Assembly: GCA_964651325.1 (NCBI GenBank)
Contig: CAZYXP010000032.1
Coordinates: 1-25,532, forward strand
Source: JADFOB01 sp964651325
Lineage (GTDB): Bacteria > Planctomycetota > Phycisphaerae > UBA1845
Length of the DNA: 25,532 bases
Direction of reading: 5' to 3'
In this document: in pieces, positions 4,799 to 13,250 of the stretch
Position numbering within the stretch: position 1 is the first letter of the stretch
Layout of the letters: each line of letters opens with the position of its first letter
Notes under the pieces: generated by a model
Told to the model about the DNA's origin: nothing
Databases searched by the model: none
The model's input: the letters and a program-made list of their open reading frames with translations, nothing else
Made by a program: the position numbers and the translations under genes

Positions 4799-7739
4799 GC
4801 GTACCCAGCGAAAGGGGATCGTAGCTGTTGCCGACCGCACCGGACCAGGTGGCGTATTCCTGATGGACCGCGTCGTACCGACAGAAGTTGATACCCCAAG
4901 TCGCCACGCCACGCTTGCCTTGGGCGAGCGATCGAATGGGAATCGCCATTTCAACGTTGTACCCGTCCGGATTGGCCTTCACCGCGTAACGCAATTGCAC
5001 CGGCCAGGGCTCGTGCGTCCCGCAGGCCGGCTTCAACGAGATGCCTTTCTCGGTTAGCACCGTCCCAGAGGGCTTGATGGCAATGTGGTAAAGATCGGAA
5101 GGCGTTCGCGTCACACCATTTAGCGGGTCGATCAAGACTTCCACCAAATCCCCACCGGTCGGGATCATGTCGTCGTACACCACCTCGTTGCCGCCGATCG
5201 ATGGACCCGACAAACCCGTACACCGAAACGCGACGTAAAGATGATCCTCGTCCCCGCGGACGAACACCTGCGTGGCCGCTTTCGGCTGGCAAGACGCCTC
5301 GCCCCGCGCGCATCCCGGCGGGCCGCTGATCAGCGAGAAGCCGCCGGCGGCGTTGCCCACCACGATGGGCCAGTCATCAAGATATCCATCGATCCGCGGA
5401 GGCGTGTCGGCTCGCTCGGCCATCACACTTGCGATGCGTACCGGCGTCCGATAAGCAACCCCGCCAAGCGTTCGAAATTCCACCGCGGGAAAAAGCAGCC
5501 CATCGCTACCCTGCGGAATGCGATCCGTTTCGAGTGATAAGACCACGCGGCGCGACGCACCGGGCAGGAGTTCCTTGACCGGGTAGGCGGGCGGTGCGGT
5601 CCACGGCACGGGATGATCAACCCATCTCAACGTGCCCGCCACATTGGCACGCGAATGGTTTTCGATCAGGATCGACGCCTCGATCCGCAATCCAGTGGAC
5701 CGCGGGTTCGCAGGGACACGAATCTTCGCGCCTAGCGGTTGCATCGAAACGGTGCGAACCCCATCCATGAACCGCCGCCACTGCAACGAGCGGCGGGCCT
5801 GCGCCCGGGGATCGCGAAACCAGGGGTGGTTGAGCTTTTGGAGCAGAGCATCGAGCATCAAGCGCCGGGCTCGCGCGAACACGCGATCATCGGCTGGCCA
5901 CCCCGCGGCTTTTCCGTCGGCGAAATGGGTTGCATAGGCGGTAGTGCCCACGGCGCCGCCCAACGCCGGCGCCAACGCCTCGGGGATGTGCCCCAGCCCG
6001 TTTTTTCGCAGGAGTGTTCTCAATGCCCCAGTATCAAGCGCCCGACGCAATTGTACCAGACGCAGTGACGCCACCGGACCGTCCAGGCCGAAGGGCCCGC
6101 CAGGAAATATCAACGCAGCCGGATCCGCGGTAAGGCAATCGGCTGGCGTGGGATGGGTTCCGGCGGCGGGCCAATCGTTGACACCTCCCAGGGGTACGAC
6201 TTCAACGCCATGGGCGTATGCCTGCCAGCCCAACGCGGCCCGACAGGAAGCCGGGCCGTAGATCGAAGGAGTTCCGGAAAAGGGCGGCCGATCCGAACGC
6301 ATCCACACGCGGCGACCCGCTTTGCGTTGCCGCGCCATAGCGGCCGGGTCGAAATGCTGGGCCGCCGGCGCCCAAATGTCCACCCCCTCACAAAGCACGT
6401 CTGGTGCATACGATGCCCACCCAAAGGGTATCGGATCCTGCGGAAAATAGGGCGACGCCAACGGAATGCGCGCATCCAAATCGCGAAGCGAGCAAAGAAG
6501 ATTGTTGATCTCCAGGAATGTGGGGCCATCGTATAGATCGTTTGCCAAGGGCAAGACATACGCACGATCAAGCCACCCACGATCCTCGAAATGATCCGCG
6601 CAGGCGCGCACGAACCGGCTCTGCCATCTGCTGGCTTTGTGTCCCGAACCAGACCGACCTGCCTGTCGACCGGCGAGGAATGGTTCGATCGGAAGCGGCC
6701 AGGCCGCTAGCGGTTCGCCGTGCTCAAACGCCGTCCCCTCCAACAGCCCCCCCACCGTTCTATCGTAGGCCGTCCAATCGAGGGCCACGTCGCCGCGACC
6801 GGAAAGATCACCCTCCGGAAGAAGCCGCGGAAGCACCGGCGTCAATCCAAAACGGCGCAGCATCCTGACGGTTCGCAGCAATAAGGCATCCAAGCGTTCG
6901 ACGTCCGCATCCTGCCGCCAGTCGTCGCTTAAGGGACAATAGGGTCTGCCGGCCCGTTGCACGTGATGCCGAAAAAGCGCGCGATGATCCAGCGGCGCAA
7001 GAAGCACGAAATCGCTTCGTTGCGGCAAGACAAACGGCCAGACCGTTAGTTGGATAGCGGCCGTGGCCATCGGCCGGCCTTGGCTGCTGATCTCGATTTC
7101 CCCGTTGTATACGCCATCCAACGCATCGGCGGGAATGGCGACATCGACCCAGAAAACATAGGTCTGCCCCGCCTTCAGAACCCCAGGCAATCCGCCGCGC
7201 GGCGCCCTCAGCGGCACCAGCACGTCCAGCGGCGAAGCATCGCGAGCTGAGGGCGGAATGGATCGGATATGCCAACCGGGCCAACCCGCTAGCGCTACCG
7301 GATGTACACGGAATAGGGAAATATGGGCGGCATCAATCGAGGTCCCAACGCCTTGCAGAGAACCTACATGGAAATCGGGGACCTTGACCGGCTGTGGCCC
7401 CGGCGTTACGGCCAACCAGAATCCGAGCGTTTCATTGCCAGCGCCATCGAGCGCCACGCCACTGACACTACCGGTCGAAGCGGCGGCGGATAGTTGGCCC
7501 AACATCCCATGGTCTTGTACATCAGAAGCCGCGCGGACCTGGAGTTGGATCAAAGACGGCCCGGTCCCCCTGCACCCGCCACCGAGAAGCACGACCGACA
7601 TCGCCCAAACGAAAAGCCCGACAGGCAGCGTCGAATGCCGCGTTGGCGGAGCCTGCAGCTTTGCCCCGAAAGGCCATACCGAACGCTGACCAGACAAGTC
7701 CAAGGCAAGGCGCTTGGGCGTCCCATGCCGCACGTTCAT
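4764..7739 (-). CDS. Large exported glycoside-hydrolase-like protein (DUF4091 type) with C-terminal CBM9-like domain
   Basis: The 991-residue product has a long N-terminal region, then a hydrophobic export segment LPVGLFVWAMSVVLLGGG-C (about 39-57), suggesting a lipoprotein, although the lipobox is not canonical. The middle part, with lines such as AYVLPLANDLYDGPTF and GGVNDWPAAGTHP, resembles the DUF4091/TIM-barrel hydrolases of planctomycetes and Bacteroidota. The last ~205 residues (from PPRIDGYLDDWP, through VEVLIDPLNG, to the C-terminus) look like a CBM9/DOMON-type sandwich that binds sugars. A role in polysaccharide binding or degradation at the envelope is inferred; catalytic residues were not identified. 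ATG 7739 was chosen; an in-frame GTG at 7745 is also possible. It is the last gene of a three-gene minus-strand unit, with a 29-nt gap to the gene before it. Confidence 0.7.
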   Translation of the reverse strand: MNVRHGTPKRLALDLSGQRSVWPFGAKLQAPPTRHSTLPVGLFVWAMSVVLLGGGCRGTGPSLIQLQVRAASDVQDHGMLGQLSAAASTGSVSGVALDGAGNETLGFWLAVTPGPQPVKVPDFHVGSLQGVGTSIDAAHISLFRVHPVALAGWPGWHIRSIPPSARDASPLDVLVPLRAPRGGLPGVLKAGQTYVFWVDVAIPADALDGVYNGEIEISSQGRPMATAAIQLTVWPFVLPQRSDFVLLAPLDHRALFRHHVQRAGRPYCPLSDDWRQDADVERLDALLLRTVRMLRRFGLTPVLPRLLPEGDLSGRGDVALDWTAYDRTVGGLLEGTAFEHGEPLAAWPLPIEPFLAGRQAGRSGSGHKASRWQSRFVRACADHFEDRGWLDRAYVLPLANDLYDGPTFLEINNLLCSLRDLDARIPLASPYFPQDPIPFGWASYAPDVLCEGVDIWAPAAQHFDPAAMARQRKAGRRVWMRSDRPPFSGTPSIYGPASCRAALGWQAYAHGVEVVPLGGVNDWPAAGTHPTPADCLTADPAALIFPGGPFGLDGPVASLRLVQLRRALDTGALRTLLRKNGLGHIPEALAPALGGAVGTTAYATHFADGKAAGWPADDRVFARARRLMLDALLQKLNHPWFRDPRAQARRSLQWRRFMDGVRTVSMQPLGAKIRVPANPRSTGLRIEASILIENHSRANVAGTLRWVDHPVPWTAPPAYPVKELLPGASRRVVLSLETDRIPQGSDGLLFPAVEFRTLGGVAYRTPVRIASVMAERADTPPRIDGYLDDWPIVVGNAAGGFSLISGPPGCARGEASCQPKAATQVFVRGDEDHLYVAFRCTGLSGPSIGGNEVVYDDMIPTGGDLVEVLIDPLNGVTRTPSDLYHIAIKPSGTVLTEKGISLKPACGTHEPWPVQLRYAVKANPDGYNVEMAIPIRSLAQGKRGVATWGINFCRYDAVHQEYATWSGAVGNSYDPLSLGTLIWALPHGDSR

Positions 7740-7768
7740 TTCCACGGATGGGGAGGCGGCCGGCAGCG

Positions 7769-8578
7769 TTACTTGTCGTCCTCGGATGGCTTGGGCGCTT
7801 CGGCTTCCGGCTTATCCGGGGCCTTCGACTCGGCGGCGGTAGGCGGCACGGTCGGTGCCGCAGTCGGTGCCGCAGTCGGCTCGAACGTTACCGAGACCGG
7901 CGGGTTTCCCGCTTGGTCGCCTGTTTTCGCAACAGGCACTTCAGGTGGAAGCGGTGGTGCGAACACCACGGTTCTGAACACCTCGTCGAGGTTTGCCTGT
8001 CGCGAGAGGGCGACCTGATAAAACGGCATCGCTTGCAAGTTCTCGTCTTTGAGTACTGAATTTAAGTGCTCGCTTGCCGCAGCCTTGTGAGATTCGTTCG
8101 AGTCCGAGGAGAACTCATTTTCCTCGCAAGTCGCTAACCCTAGGTGCCCTACGCCTTGGGCAACCGGGTTGTTGCCAAACCGCGCCAGCATCTTCTCGAA
8201 CGAGTCGCGAGCAATCTTGTTGAATTCGAGGTCGAGCGAGTCTCCCTTGCTGGCTTCGATCAGCGACCGACTACCACGATTCAGCAACGCGCGAAGCGCC
8301 AGGGAATCGTCACCGCTGTCTGCCAGGGCCAGCATGGTGCCCATCGATTGTTTTGAAACCTCAGGCGAATCGAACGCCAGCACCCAGAGCTTGCGCCATC
8401 GATCCGTTGCGTCCGAGGCGCGTGAACTCAAAACTACATTGGTACCGACAATGACTGCAATGGCCGCCAACACCAACATACCGACCCGCTTGCCGTGCCC
8501 GCCCAGGTAGTGCTTGCCCGTTTCAATCGCGTGGACCAGGTCGCTTTCGCGCAGTTCGTGACGTCGTTCCGATTTCAT
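7769..8578 (-). CDS. Membrane-anchored TPR-like protein of unknown function
   Basis: The 269-residue protein starts with a charged cytoplasmic segment (MKSERRHELRESDL), typical of bacterial proteins with one N-terminal anchor. One transmembrane helix follows (about 33-52, VGMLVLAAIAVIVGTNVVLS), then an extracytoplasmic, mostly helical region of about 150 residues with TPR-like spacing (ALADSGDDSLALRALLNRGS, later GHLGLATCEEN). The C-terminal 60 residues are Pro/Ala/Thr-rich with PTAAPT repeats and an acidic end, a likely flexible linker. The layout recalls YfgM-type TPR anchors that help envelope protein folding, but sequence alone does not support naming it. Only 28 nt separate it from the upstream lipoprotein gene, so the two are probably cotranscribed. 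Confidence 0.8.
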   Translation of the reverse strand: MKSERRHELRESDLVHAIETGKHYLGGHGKRVGMLVLAAIAVIVGTNVVLSSRASDATDRWRKLWVLAFDSPEVSKQSMGTMLALADSGDDSLALRALLNRGSRSLIEASKGDSLDLEFNKIARDSFEKMLARFGNNPVAQGVGHLGLATCEENEFSSDSNESHKAAASEHLNSVLKDENLQAMPFYQVALSRQANLDEVFRTVVFAPPLPPEVPVAKTGDQAGNPPVSVTFEPTAAPTAAPTVPPTAAESKAPDKPEAEAPKPSEDDK

Positions 8579-8606
8579 GATGAATTCTTGCCCTGTCTTG
8601 TTTTTC

Positions 8607-9128
8607 CTAAGGCCTCGTGTTCGCTACGACCTTGGGCGCCACCAGCACCTCAACGATCGTCCGAGAACCGATCCAACTCTTGGTTTCCTGAATAGACACC
8701 GTGCATTGTTCCGTGGAACGATCGAATTCCCCAGATCGTTCGAATTTCCCAAATCGTTCGAATTTCATCGTGCAACGGCCCGCAATGCAACATTCATCGA
8801 CCGGTGCCCACCGCGACAAAGGCATCTCTTTTCGAAAAAAAAGCCGCAACGCAGTAGCGCCGGTACGACTTCGGTACCGATGCCGCACGTACCGCAACGG
8901 GCCAGCGGACCAATCCTCACTGGACCGATCTACCAGGACACACTCCTGAGGCACCGGAATATCGGTCACTATGGGGTGTCGCGATGGTGAAAGATCGCCC
9001 GCCACGGCCCCAGCGCGCCGAGAAACACATCCCGGCTGCCAAGTCACAATCAGTCCCAATAATACGAGCGTAGCTCGAGGCACCAAGCCCGCCATCACCT
9101 TCACATCCCAGCCCACTCGAACGGTCAT
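8607..9128 (-). CDS. Putative lipoprotein, planctomycete-type unknown
   Basis: From ATG 9128 the product has 173 residues: a short basic start, a hydrophobic stretch (LVPRATLVLLGLIVTW) and a cysteine at 34 that may be lipidated (W-Q-P-G-C; not a strict lipobox). The body has a pattern DIPVPQECVLVD ... VRHRYRS ... LRLFFRKEMPLSRW, then two beta-rich segments. This suggests a small alpha/beta periplasmic domain; I cannot name the family. An in-frame TTG at 9179 falls inside the predicted promoter and is unlikely. ATG 9095 is an alternative start. It is first in the three-gene unit, followed by the TPR-like and DUF4091-type genes, so an envelope role is inferred. Confidence 0.65.
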   Translation of the reverse strand: MTVRVGWDVKVMAGLVPRATLVLLGLIVTWQPGCVSRRAGAVAGDLSPSRHPIVTDIPVPQECVLVDRSSEDWSAGPLRYVRHRYRSRTGATALRLFFRKEMPLSRWAPVDECCIAGRCTMKFERFGKFERSGEFDRSTEQCTVSIQETKSWIGSRTIVEVLVAPKVVANTRP

Positions 9129-9164
9129 TTTGGACGACGCCGCAAATTCCCACCGAAAACCGGT

Positions 9165-9193
9165 AGCGTACGCCTGCAAGGTCCATGAGTCAA
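9165..9193 (-). promoter_or_regulatory. Possible sigma-70 promoter of the minus-strand envelope unit
   Basis: On the minus strand TTGACT (9193-9188) and TACGCT (9170-9165) are separated by 17 bp. The -35 matches 5/6 and the -10 only 3/6, but the spacing and place suit transcription starting near 9158, about 30 nt before ATG 9128. Confidence 0.4.
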
Positions 9194-9595
9194 TGGATTT
9201 GGATCAGTCGGATGCCCAAAGGGGCGTGACCAGAAATGAGGGCGGCCATACCCAATTGGGGGGCAAACGATCATTCCAATGGGGAAGCAACACGGGAGGT
9301 CTTCATTCCAGGGGGGCAGCTACATGTCAGCCCAGGGCAGAGCGATGCGGCGCCAGTCGTGTAGCGGCGCCCTACAGCGCTCCCGCGGGCGGGCGACTCG
9401 CTGCTCGTGTCGCAAAACCGAACAGCCATTCTTGCCGTCTTTCGCCACCGTGGTTATGCTGCGGTCGTACTGGGGGATCGCAAAAAGAGACTTCGCGACG
9501 AATCGGAAGTACAATGCCCGGTGGAGCAAGGGTGATTGGTCCGCTGCCCGGCACGAATCGCCATTTTTTTGAAGAAACAATAGGAGCCAGTCCTA
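9194..9595. other. Intergenic gap between divergent genes, no gene seen
   Basis: About 400 bases between the minus-strand envelope unit and the plus-strand gene at 9596. Open frames here have no ribosome site and no recognisable protein. A GGCGCC-containing 8-mer (GCGGCGCC) occurs twice around 9349-9376. AGGAG just before 9596 serves the next gene. No clear promoter was found for that gene. Confidence 0.5.
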
Positions 9596-10162
9596 ATGCG
9601 CGCACGACTCTTAATTCTGCTCGGAATGGCGGGAATCCTTGCCGTGGTCGCGGCCATCAAAGTTTCCAACCCGAGCAAGGCGGTTACGCTTGAGGACGAT
9701 GGCCCTAAGCTCACAGCCGAGGAACAAGAGCGGCTCGACATCGTGAAATCGTCACTGGCTTCTCGAGACTTGCCGGGTGAGGAGCCTCCGGAAAAGCCTG
9801 ATTTTCAGGTTCAAGTTGAGGTCAACCAATCCAGCGGGAAAAACCGCCTGGACTTCTGGGTGACCGAGACACATGGTTATTTCGTGGAAACGCTTAAGCT
9901 GGAGATATGGTACAAAGAGAAGCCTGGGATGGAATTCGAAGACTCACCACTCAATCTCGAGCAACATTTCGAATCGTTTATCACCGCCGGCGAGACCCTC
10001 AAGCTATGTATGGAACTCGTTCCAGCGGAACTCCGCCACGTTGACGATGGCATGGGTGCGTCCGAGAATTGGGCCGCCCGCGTCCGATACTACCACCGTG
10101 CAAGAGCCGAGAATCCGGACCCGCTGCCCCTACTGACCAAGAACACCCGCTGCGACGACTAG
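9596..10162 (+). CDS. Membrane-anchored or exported protein of unknown function (188 aa)
   Basis: A clear AGGAG precedes ATG 9596 by about 10 nt. The product begins MRARLLILLGMAGILAVVAA, a basic start and a hydrophobic helix, so it is exported or N-terminally anchored. A charged linker follows (residues 35-70, rich in Glu and Pro). The folded part (70-180) is beta-rich with lines such as FQVQVEVNQSS and ETLKLEIWYKEKPG, suggesting a small immunoglobulin-like sandwich. No catalytic motif is visible and I do not recognise the family. It is transcribed away from the envelope unit and shares no operon with the kinase, which lies on the other strand. Confidence 0.75.
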   Translation: MRARLLILLGMAGILAVVAAIKVSNPSKAVTLEDDGPKLTAEEQERLDIVKSSLASRDLPGEEPPEKPDFQVQVEVNQSSGKNRLDFWVTETHGYFVETLKLEIWYKEKPGMEFEDSPLNLEQHFESFITAGETLKLCMELVPAELRHVDDGMGASENWAARVRYYHRARAENPDPLPLLTKNTRCDD

Positions 10163-10245
10163 ACTAGCTCCGAGCAGTAGTGTTTGCGCCGGTGGGCTTG
10201 CGTATCCGACGTAGCACAGTGGCCCCCCGCTGTTCCTACACCGCT

Positions 10246-10303
10246 AGCCAGCCGAGGGCGGCTAGGCTACGCGCAACTACCCAGCCGAGGGCGGCTGGGC
10301 TAC
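10246..10303. repeat. Pair of hairpin repeats with AGCCGAGGGCGGCT core
   Basis: Two copies of a 25-base unit with core AGCCGAGGGCGGCT lie at 10246-10270 and 10279-10303. Each folds back through its AGCC/GGCT arms. The second copy (10280-10303) has an exact 24-base reverse complement at 18495-18518, 8.2 kb away. It sits between two convergent genes and has no T-run. Confidence 0.8.
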
Positions 10304-10348
10304 AGATGGATGGCTGAGCCAATCGGTCAAGAAATGTTCGACAAGCCG

Positions 10349-11575
10349 CTAGCGGGTTACGATCAGAATCACGTTCACCAGCAGAGACACCACAAAAAGC
10401 GCTGCAATGACGAGTACCCAGTGGACGCCGACTTTCCCGGCGTGCCGCGTCGCCTCATCTTCTTCCTCTGTCGATGGCTTGATGATTTCTCCGCTGGTCG
10501 CCAGGGTCTCCAGCAGGCCATGGTCATACTTTTTTCTCGCCTGAAACGGGGCTTCCCCTTGGGCGACAGCCTCCAAATCGGCGATAAGCTCTGTCGTGCT
10601 CGGATACCGGTCTTCCGGCTTCTTGGCCATCATCACTTCGATGATCTCACCCACCCCGGACGACAGCGCGTTATTGATATGGTCCGGGGGGACCAGAGGA
10701 TCTTTCAGATGCTTGTGCATGACCGCCGATGGCGTCGTGCCATCAAACGGGACTTTGCCCGTGACCATGTGGTAAAACGTAGCGCCAAGGGCGTATAAGT
10801 CGGCCCGGCCATCGATGTGAATTTCGCCACGAATCTGCTCCGGGCTGATGTAATAGGGCGTGCCGTACGCACGCCCCGCCTCGGCCGTCGCCGTCACAAA
10901 ATCACCCACCTCGCGAGCCAGACCCATGTCGGCCAGCTTCACATCGCCGGTTTTGCTGATCATGATGTTTTTGGGCTTGACGTCACGGTGAACCAGCCCT
11001 TGCTCATGAGCATGGCCTAGGGCGCTGGCACATTGAAGCATGATCGTGAGCGATTGAGACTCAGAAGCAGGCTTGCCCCCCGTCAGCAACTCGTACACCG
11101 TCTCGCCGTCGATGTATTCCATGACGAAATAGTGGTATCCGCCCGATTCGCCGACGTCGAACGCCTGGACAATGTTGGCATGATTAAGCCGGGCGGCCGC
11201 CCGACCTTCGCGATAAAAGCGATCCACAAATTCTTGATTCTCGCTCAACCGCTTGGGCAAGACCTTGATCGCAACCGTTCGTTCCAGGCTGAGTTGCTTG
11301 GCCTTGAACACGACGGCCATGGCCCCCTGCCCGAGCTTGCTGAGAATCTGAAAGCCGGGAATCTGCTGGGCGGGACGGTAGAGGGAATCGTCATCCATCG
11401 AGCGTGTGAGGCGATGGATTTGCGAGCGAGTCAAATAGCCTTGCTGGATCAGGGCTTTTTCAAGCGAATCTGGCGAACCATTTAGGCCGGCGCGGACCAA
11501 TTCCACTTCGTTGGAGGTGCAGAGCTTTCGCTCTACTACCAAGCGGGCCAACTGAGAATCAGCGAGTTCAGCCAT
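10349..11575 (-). CDS. Hanks-type serine/threonine protein kinase, tail-anchored
   Basis: The 408-residue protein carries a complete kinase domain (about 75-335): glycine loop G-Q-G-A-M-A-V-V-F (82-90), ATP lysine in V-A-I-K (104), catalytic H-R-D-V-K-P-K-N (197-204), metal site D-M-G (216-218, usually DFG) and the A-x-P-E-type site written I-S-P-E-Q. All key catalytic residues are present, so it should be active. One transmembrane helix lies at the very C-terminus (about 385-405) with only a few residues beyond it, so there is no extracellular sensor. The first 60 residues form two helical repeats (LARLVVERKLCTSNEVELV; ALIQQGYLTRSQIHRL) like the N-terminal domain of GspE/PilB ATPases, a plausible sensing or docking module. 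It is transcribed alone; its substrate is unknown. Confidence 0.93.
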   Translation of the reverse strand: MAELADSQLARLVVERKLCTSNEVELVRAGLNGSPDSLEKALIQQGYLTRSQIHRLTRSMDDDSLYRPAQQIPGFQILSKLGQGAMAVVFKAKQLSLERTVAIKVLPKRLSENQEFVDRFYREGRAAARLNHANIVQAFDVGESGGYHYFVMEYIDGETVYELLTGGKPASESQSLTIMLQCASALGHAHEQGLVHRDVKPKNIMISKTGDVKLADMGLAREVGDFVTATAEAGRAYGTPYYISPEQIRGEIHIDGRADLYALGATFYHMVTGKVPFDGTTPSAVMHKHLKDPLVPPDHINNALSSGVGEIIEVMMAKKPEDRYPSTTELIADLEAVAQGEAPFQARKKYDHGLLETLATSGEIIKPSTEEEDEATRHAGKVGVHWVLVIAALFVVSLLVNVILIVTR

Positions 11576-11885
11576 GTTTGGATACGCTCATCGAAAGACA
11601 ATCACCCAGAAAGGCGCCTCGAACCAAAACACCCGAGTCACAGCTCTCCACTTCAAACTCTAGGGGCCAGCCGCAGACTGTTCCACTCAAAAAAAATGTG
11701 CTGCCAAAGAGAACCAAGATATGTCCCATAACCAACAGTGCTTGGCAAGACCCAACGGGCTGGAATTCGCCTGAGGGAACCTTCGCTACCCCCACAGTCG
11801 GGACGCGTACGCCGAATCAGAGCTGTTGGCGCGAGCCTGCGGACCTGCAGGCGCTCCATTTCCTTCTAGGCTGCCCGCGCGAACC
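11576..11885. other. Intergenic gap with a repeat unit, no gene seen
   Basis: The 310 bases between the mnmE-like and kinase genes contain an AT-richer stretch (AAAAAAAA near 11690) and, at 11815-11845, a 31-base unit that matches 16462-16492 at 27 of 31 positions. It lies just downstream of the mnmE-like gene. A minus-strand frame with a hydrophobic segment overlaps the kinase start but lacks a binding site and normal codon use, so it is not called. Confidence 0.55.
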
Positions 11886-13250
11886 TCACAATCCGATAAT
11901 CAATCGACGAATCAAATCGGCCCGATCACCTGAATGCGAAGCTTCCCCGGTTACACAGCGCTGAGCCATCGCCACTTGTCGATCGCAGAAGAATGCAGGT
12001 ACCCCCACCAGGCTACCATCAACCCCCAGGGCGCCCAGCATCGCGTTTTCGAGCGCTGGGATGCCCCAGCCGGTCTTGGCAGAGATCGAAACCGACACGG
12101 CGCCATCCGCTTGGGCCCAGCTTCGCAGGGCAGGCTGAGACCCGTCTCGTAGGGCGGGGGATTGCGCTGCCGCATGACCTTGGTCTTGATTTGCTTTCGG
12201 ACGGAGCGCTTCCTTTCCGTTGGGATCATCCAATGCGTTTGGCAGGAGAACGCGCCGTCGCAGGGGCCGCTCGGGCGGCTGCTGCAACGGAACAACCTCG
12301 TGCCCTACAGGCTTTGTGACCTCGAGCATTAGGTCCATCTTGTTTTGGACGACAATGGATCGCTCGGGGGAAATATGAGCGCATAGTTCAGCCCATGCGT
12401 CCTGATCTGGGACACATCTGGCGTCAACCACGATAAGCGACAGATCGACTCTCCCGGTCGCAGCAACCCCCCGTCGAATGGCCTCGCGCTCTACGGAAGC
12501 GCCCGCCGTGTGCCGACCGGCCGTGTCGATCAGCCGGAGCGGGACGCCCTGGACTTCAACGTCGATATCGACCCAATCCCGTGTGGTCCCAGGTGTCGAG
12601 GAAACCAACGTAGCGGTTCGGCCCACCAGGCGATTGAGCAGCGTTGATTTTCCGGCGTTGGGCGGGCCGATGATCGCAACCTCTGCACCATCAAGAAGCA
12701 AACTTGCTTGCCGCTCCCGCGTGATCATTTGACGGAGCTCAACCAGAACGCCGTCGGGATCCGCTGTCCAACGCTCTGCCAGCCCTTGGAGGACATCTTC
12801 CAGGTGGGCTCGTTGCCACGCGAGAAACTGCAAACCGACTACCGTCTTAACGCGAGCCATAGCTGCCACGGCATCTTGCTCGATAGCGGTTCGCATTGCC
12901 CCGGCCTCCGCCCGGCTCCCCTCCGGTGTGTCCAGCCGCGCTCCAAGCGCTGAGAGCACCTCGATAACCCGCTGAACCACCCGAACCCCGCCGTGGCTGC
13001 AAATCTCCCAGGCCGATCTTGGCTGACCCACGATTTGGCAAACGAGAACGTCGTCGATGACTTCCTCGCCTCGATTCAACGTCCCATAATGAATTCGGCC
13101 CGTTTGCCCGGGAGAACTCCCACTTCCGATTGGCGTAAACGCCTTGGAGATGATTTCGTCGGCGCGCTCGCCTTCAACCCGGACAACCGCAATAGCGCCG
13201 CTGCCCTGCGGCGTCAGCAGGACGCAGCGGGTTTCCAGTGAGCTTCTCAT
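11886..13250 (-). CDS. mnmE: Divergent MnmE/TrmE-like GTPase lacking the C-terminal catalytic motif
   Basis: The 454-residue protein has the MnmE plan: an N-terminal dimerisation domain (V-L-L-T-P-Q-G-S-G-A-I-A-V-V-R), a helical linker, and a full GTPase domain with G1 G-P-P-N-A-G-K-S (195-202), G2 T-P-G-T-T-R-D, G3 D-T-A-G (242-245), G4 N-K-M-D (303-306) and G5 S-A-K (390-392). MnmE with MnmG modifies the wobble uridine of certain tRNAs. Two things are odd. About 60 extra low-complexity, Pro/Arg-rich residues sit between G4 and G5 (roughly 315-385). The protein ends R-R-L-I-I-G-L instead of the family's F-C-I-G-K, whose Cys is needed for tRNA modification. The usual PGEFTxRAFLNGK segment is also absent. 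The ATG overlaps the coaX stop (ATGA), so it is coupled to coaX. Confidence 0.8.
   Translation of the reverse strand: MRSSLETRCVLLTPQGSGAIAVVRVEGERADEIISKAFTPIGSGSSPGQTGRIHYGTLNRGEEVIDDVLVCQIVGQPRSAWEICSHGGVRVVQRVIEVLSALGARLDTPEGSRAEAGAMRTAIEQDAVAAMARVKTVVGLQFLAWQRAHLEDVLQGLAERWTADPDGVLVELRQMITRERQASLLLDGAEVAIIGPPNAGKSTLLNRLVGRTATLVSSTPGTTRDWVDIDVEVQGVPLRLIDTAGRHTAGASVEREAIRRGVAATGRVDLSLIVVDARCVPDQDAWAELCAHISPERSIVVQNKMDLMLEVTKPVGHEVVPLQQPPERPLRRRVLLPNALDDPNGKEALRPKANQDQGHAAAQSPALRDGSQPALRSWAQADGAVSVSISAKTGWGIPALENAMLGALGVDGSLVGVPAFFCDRQVAMAQRCVTGEASHSGDRADLIRRLIIGL

Noticed and set aside
9279..9572. Plus-strand 97-codon frame before the unknown anchored protein
   Set aside because: Arg/Ser-rich composition, no ribosome site, and the gap shows no conserved features; it is likely chance.
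11568..11795. Minus-strand 75-codon frame with a hydrophobic stretch overlapping the kinase start
   Set aside because: It has a GTG start without a ribosome site, AT-rich codon use unlike the neighbouring genes, and no family pattern.
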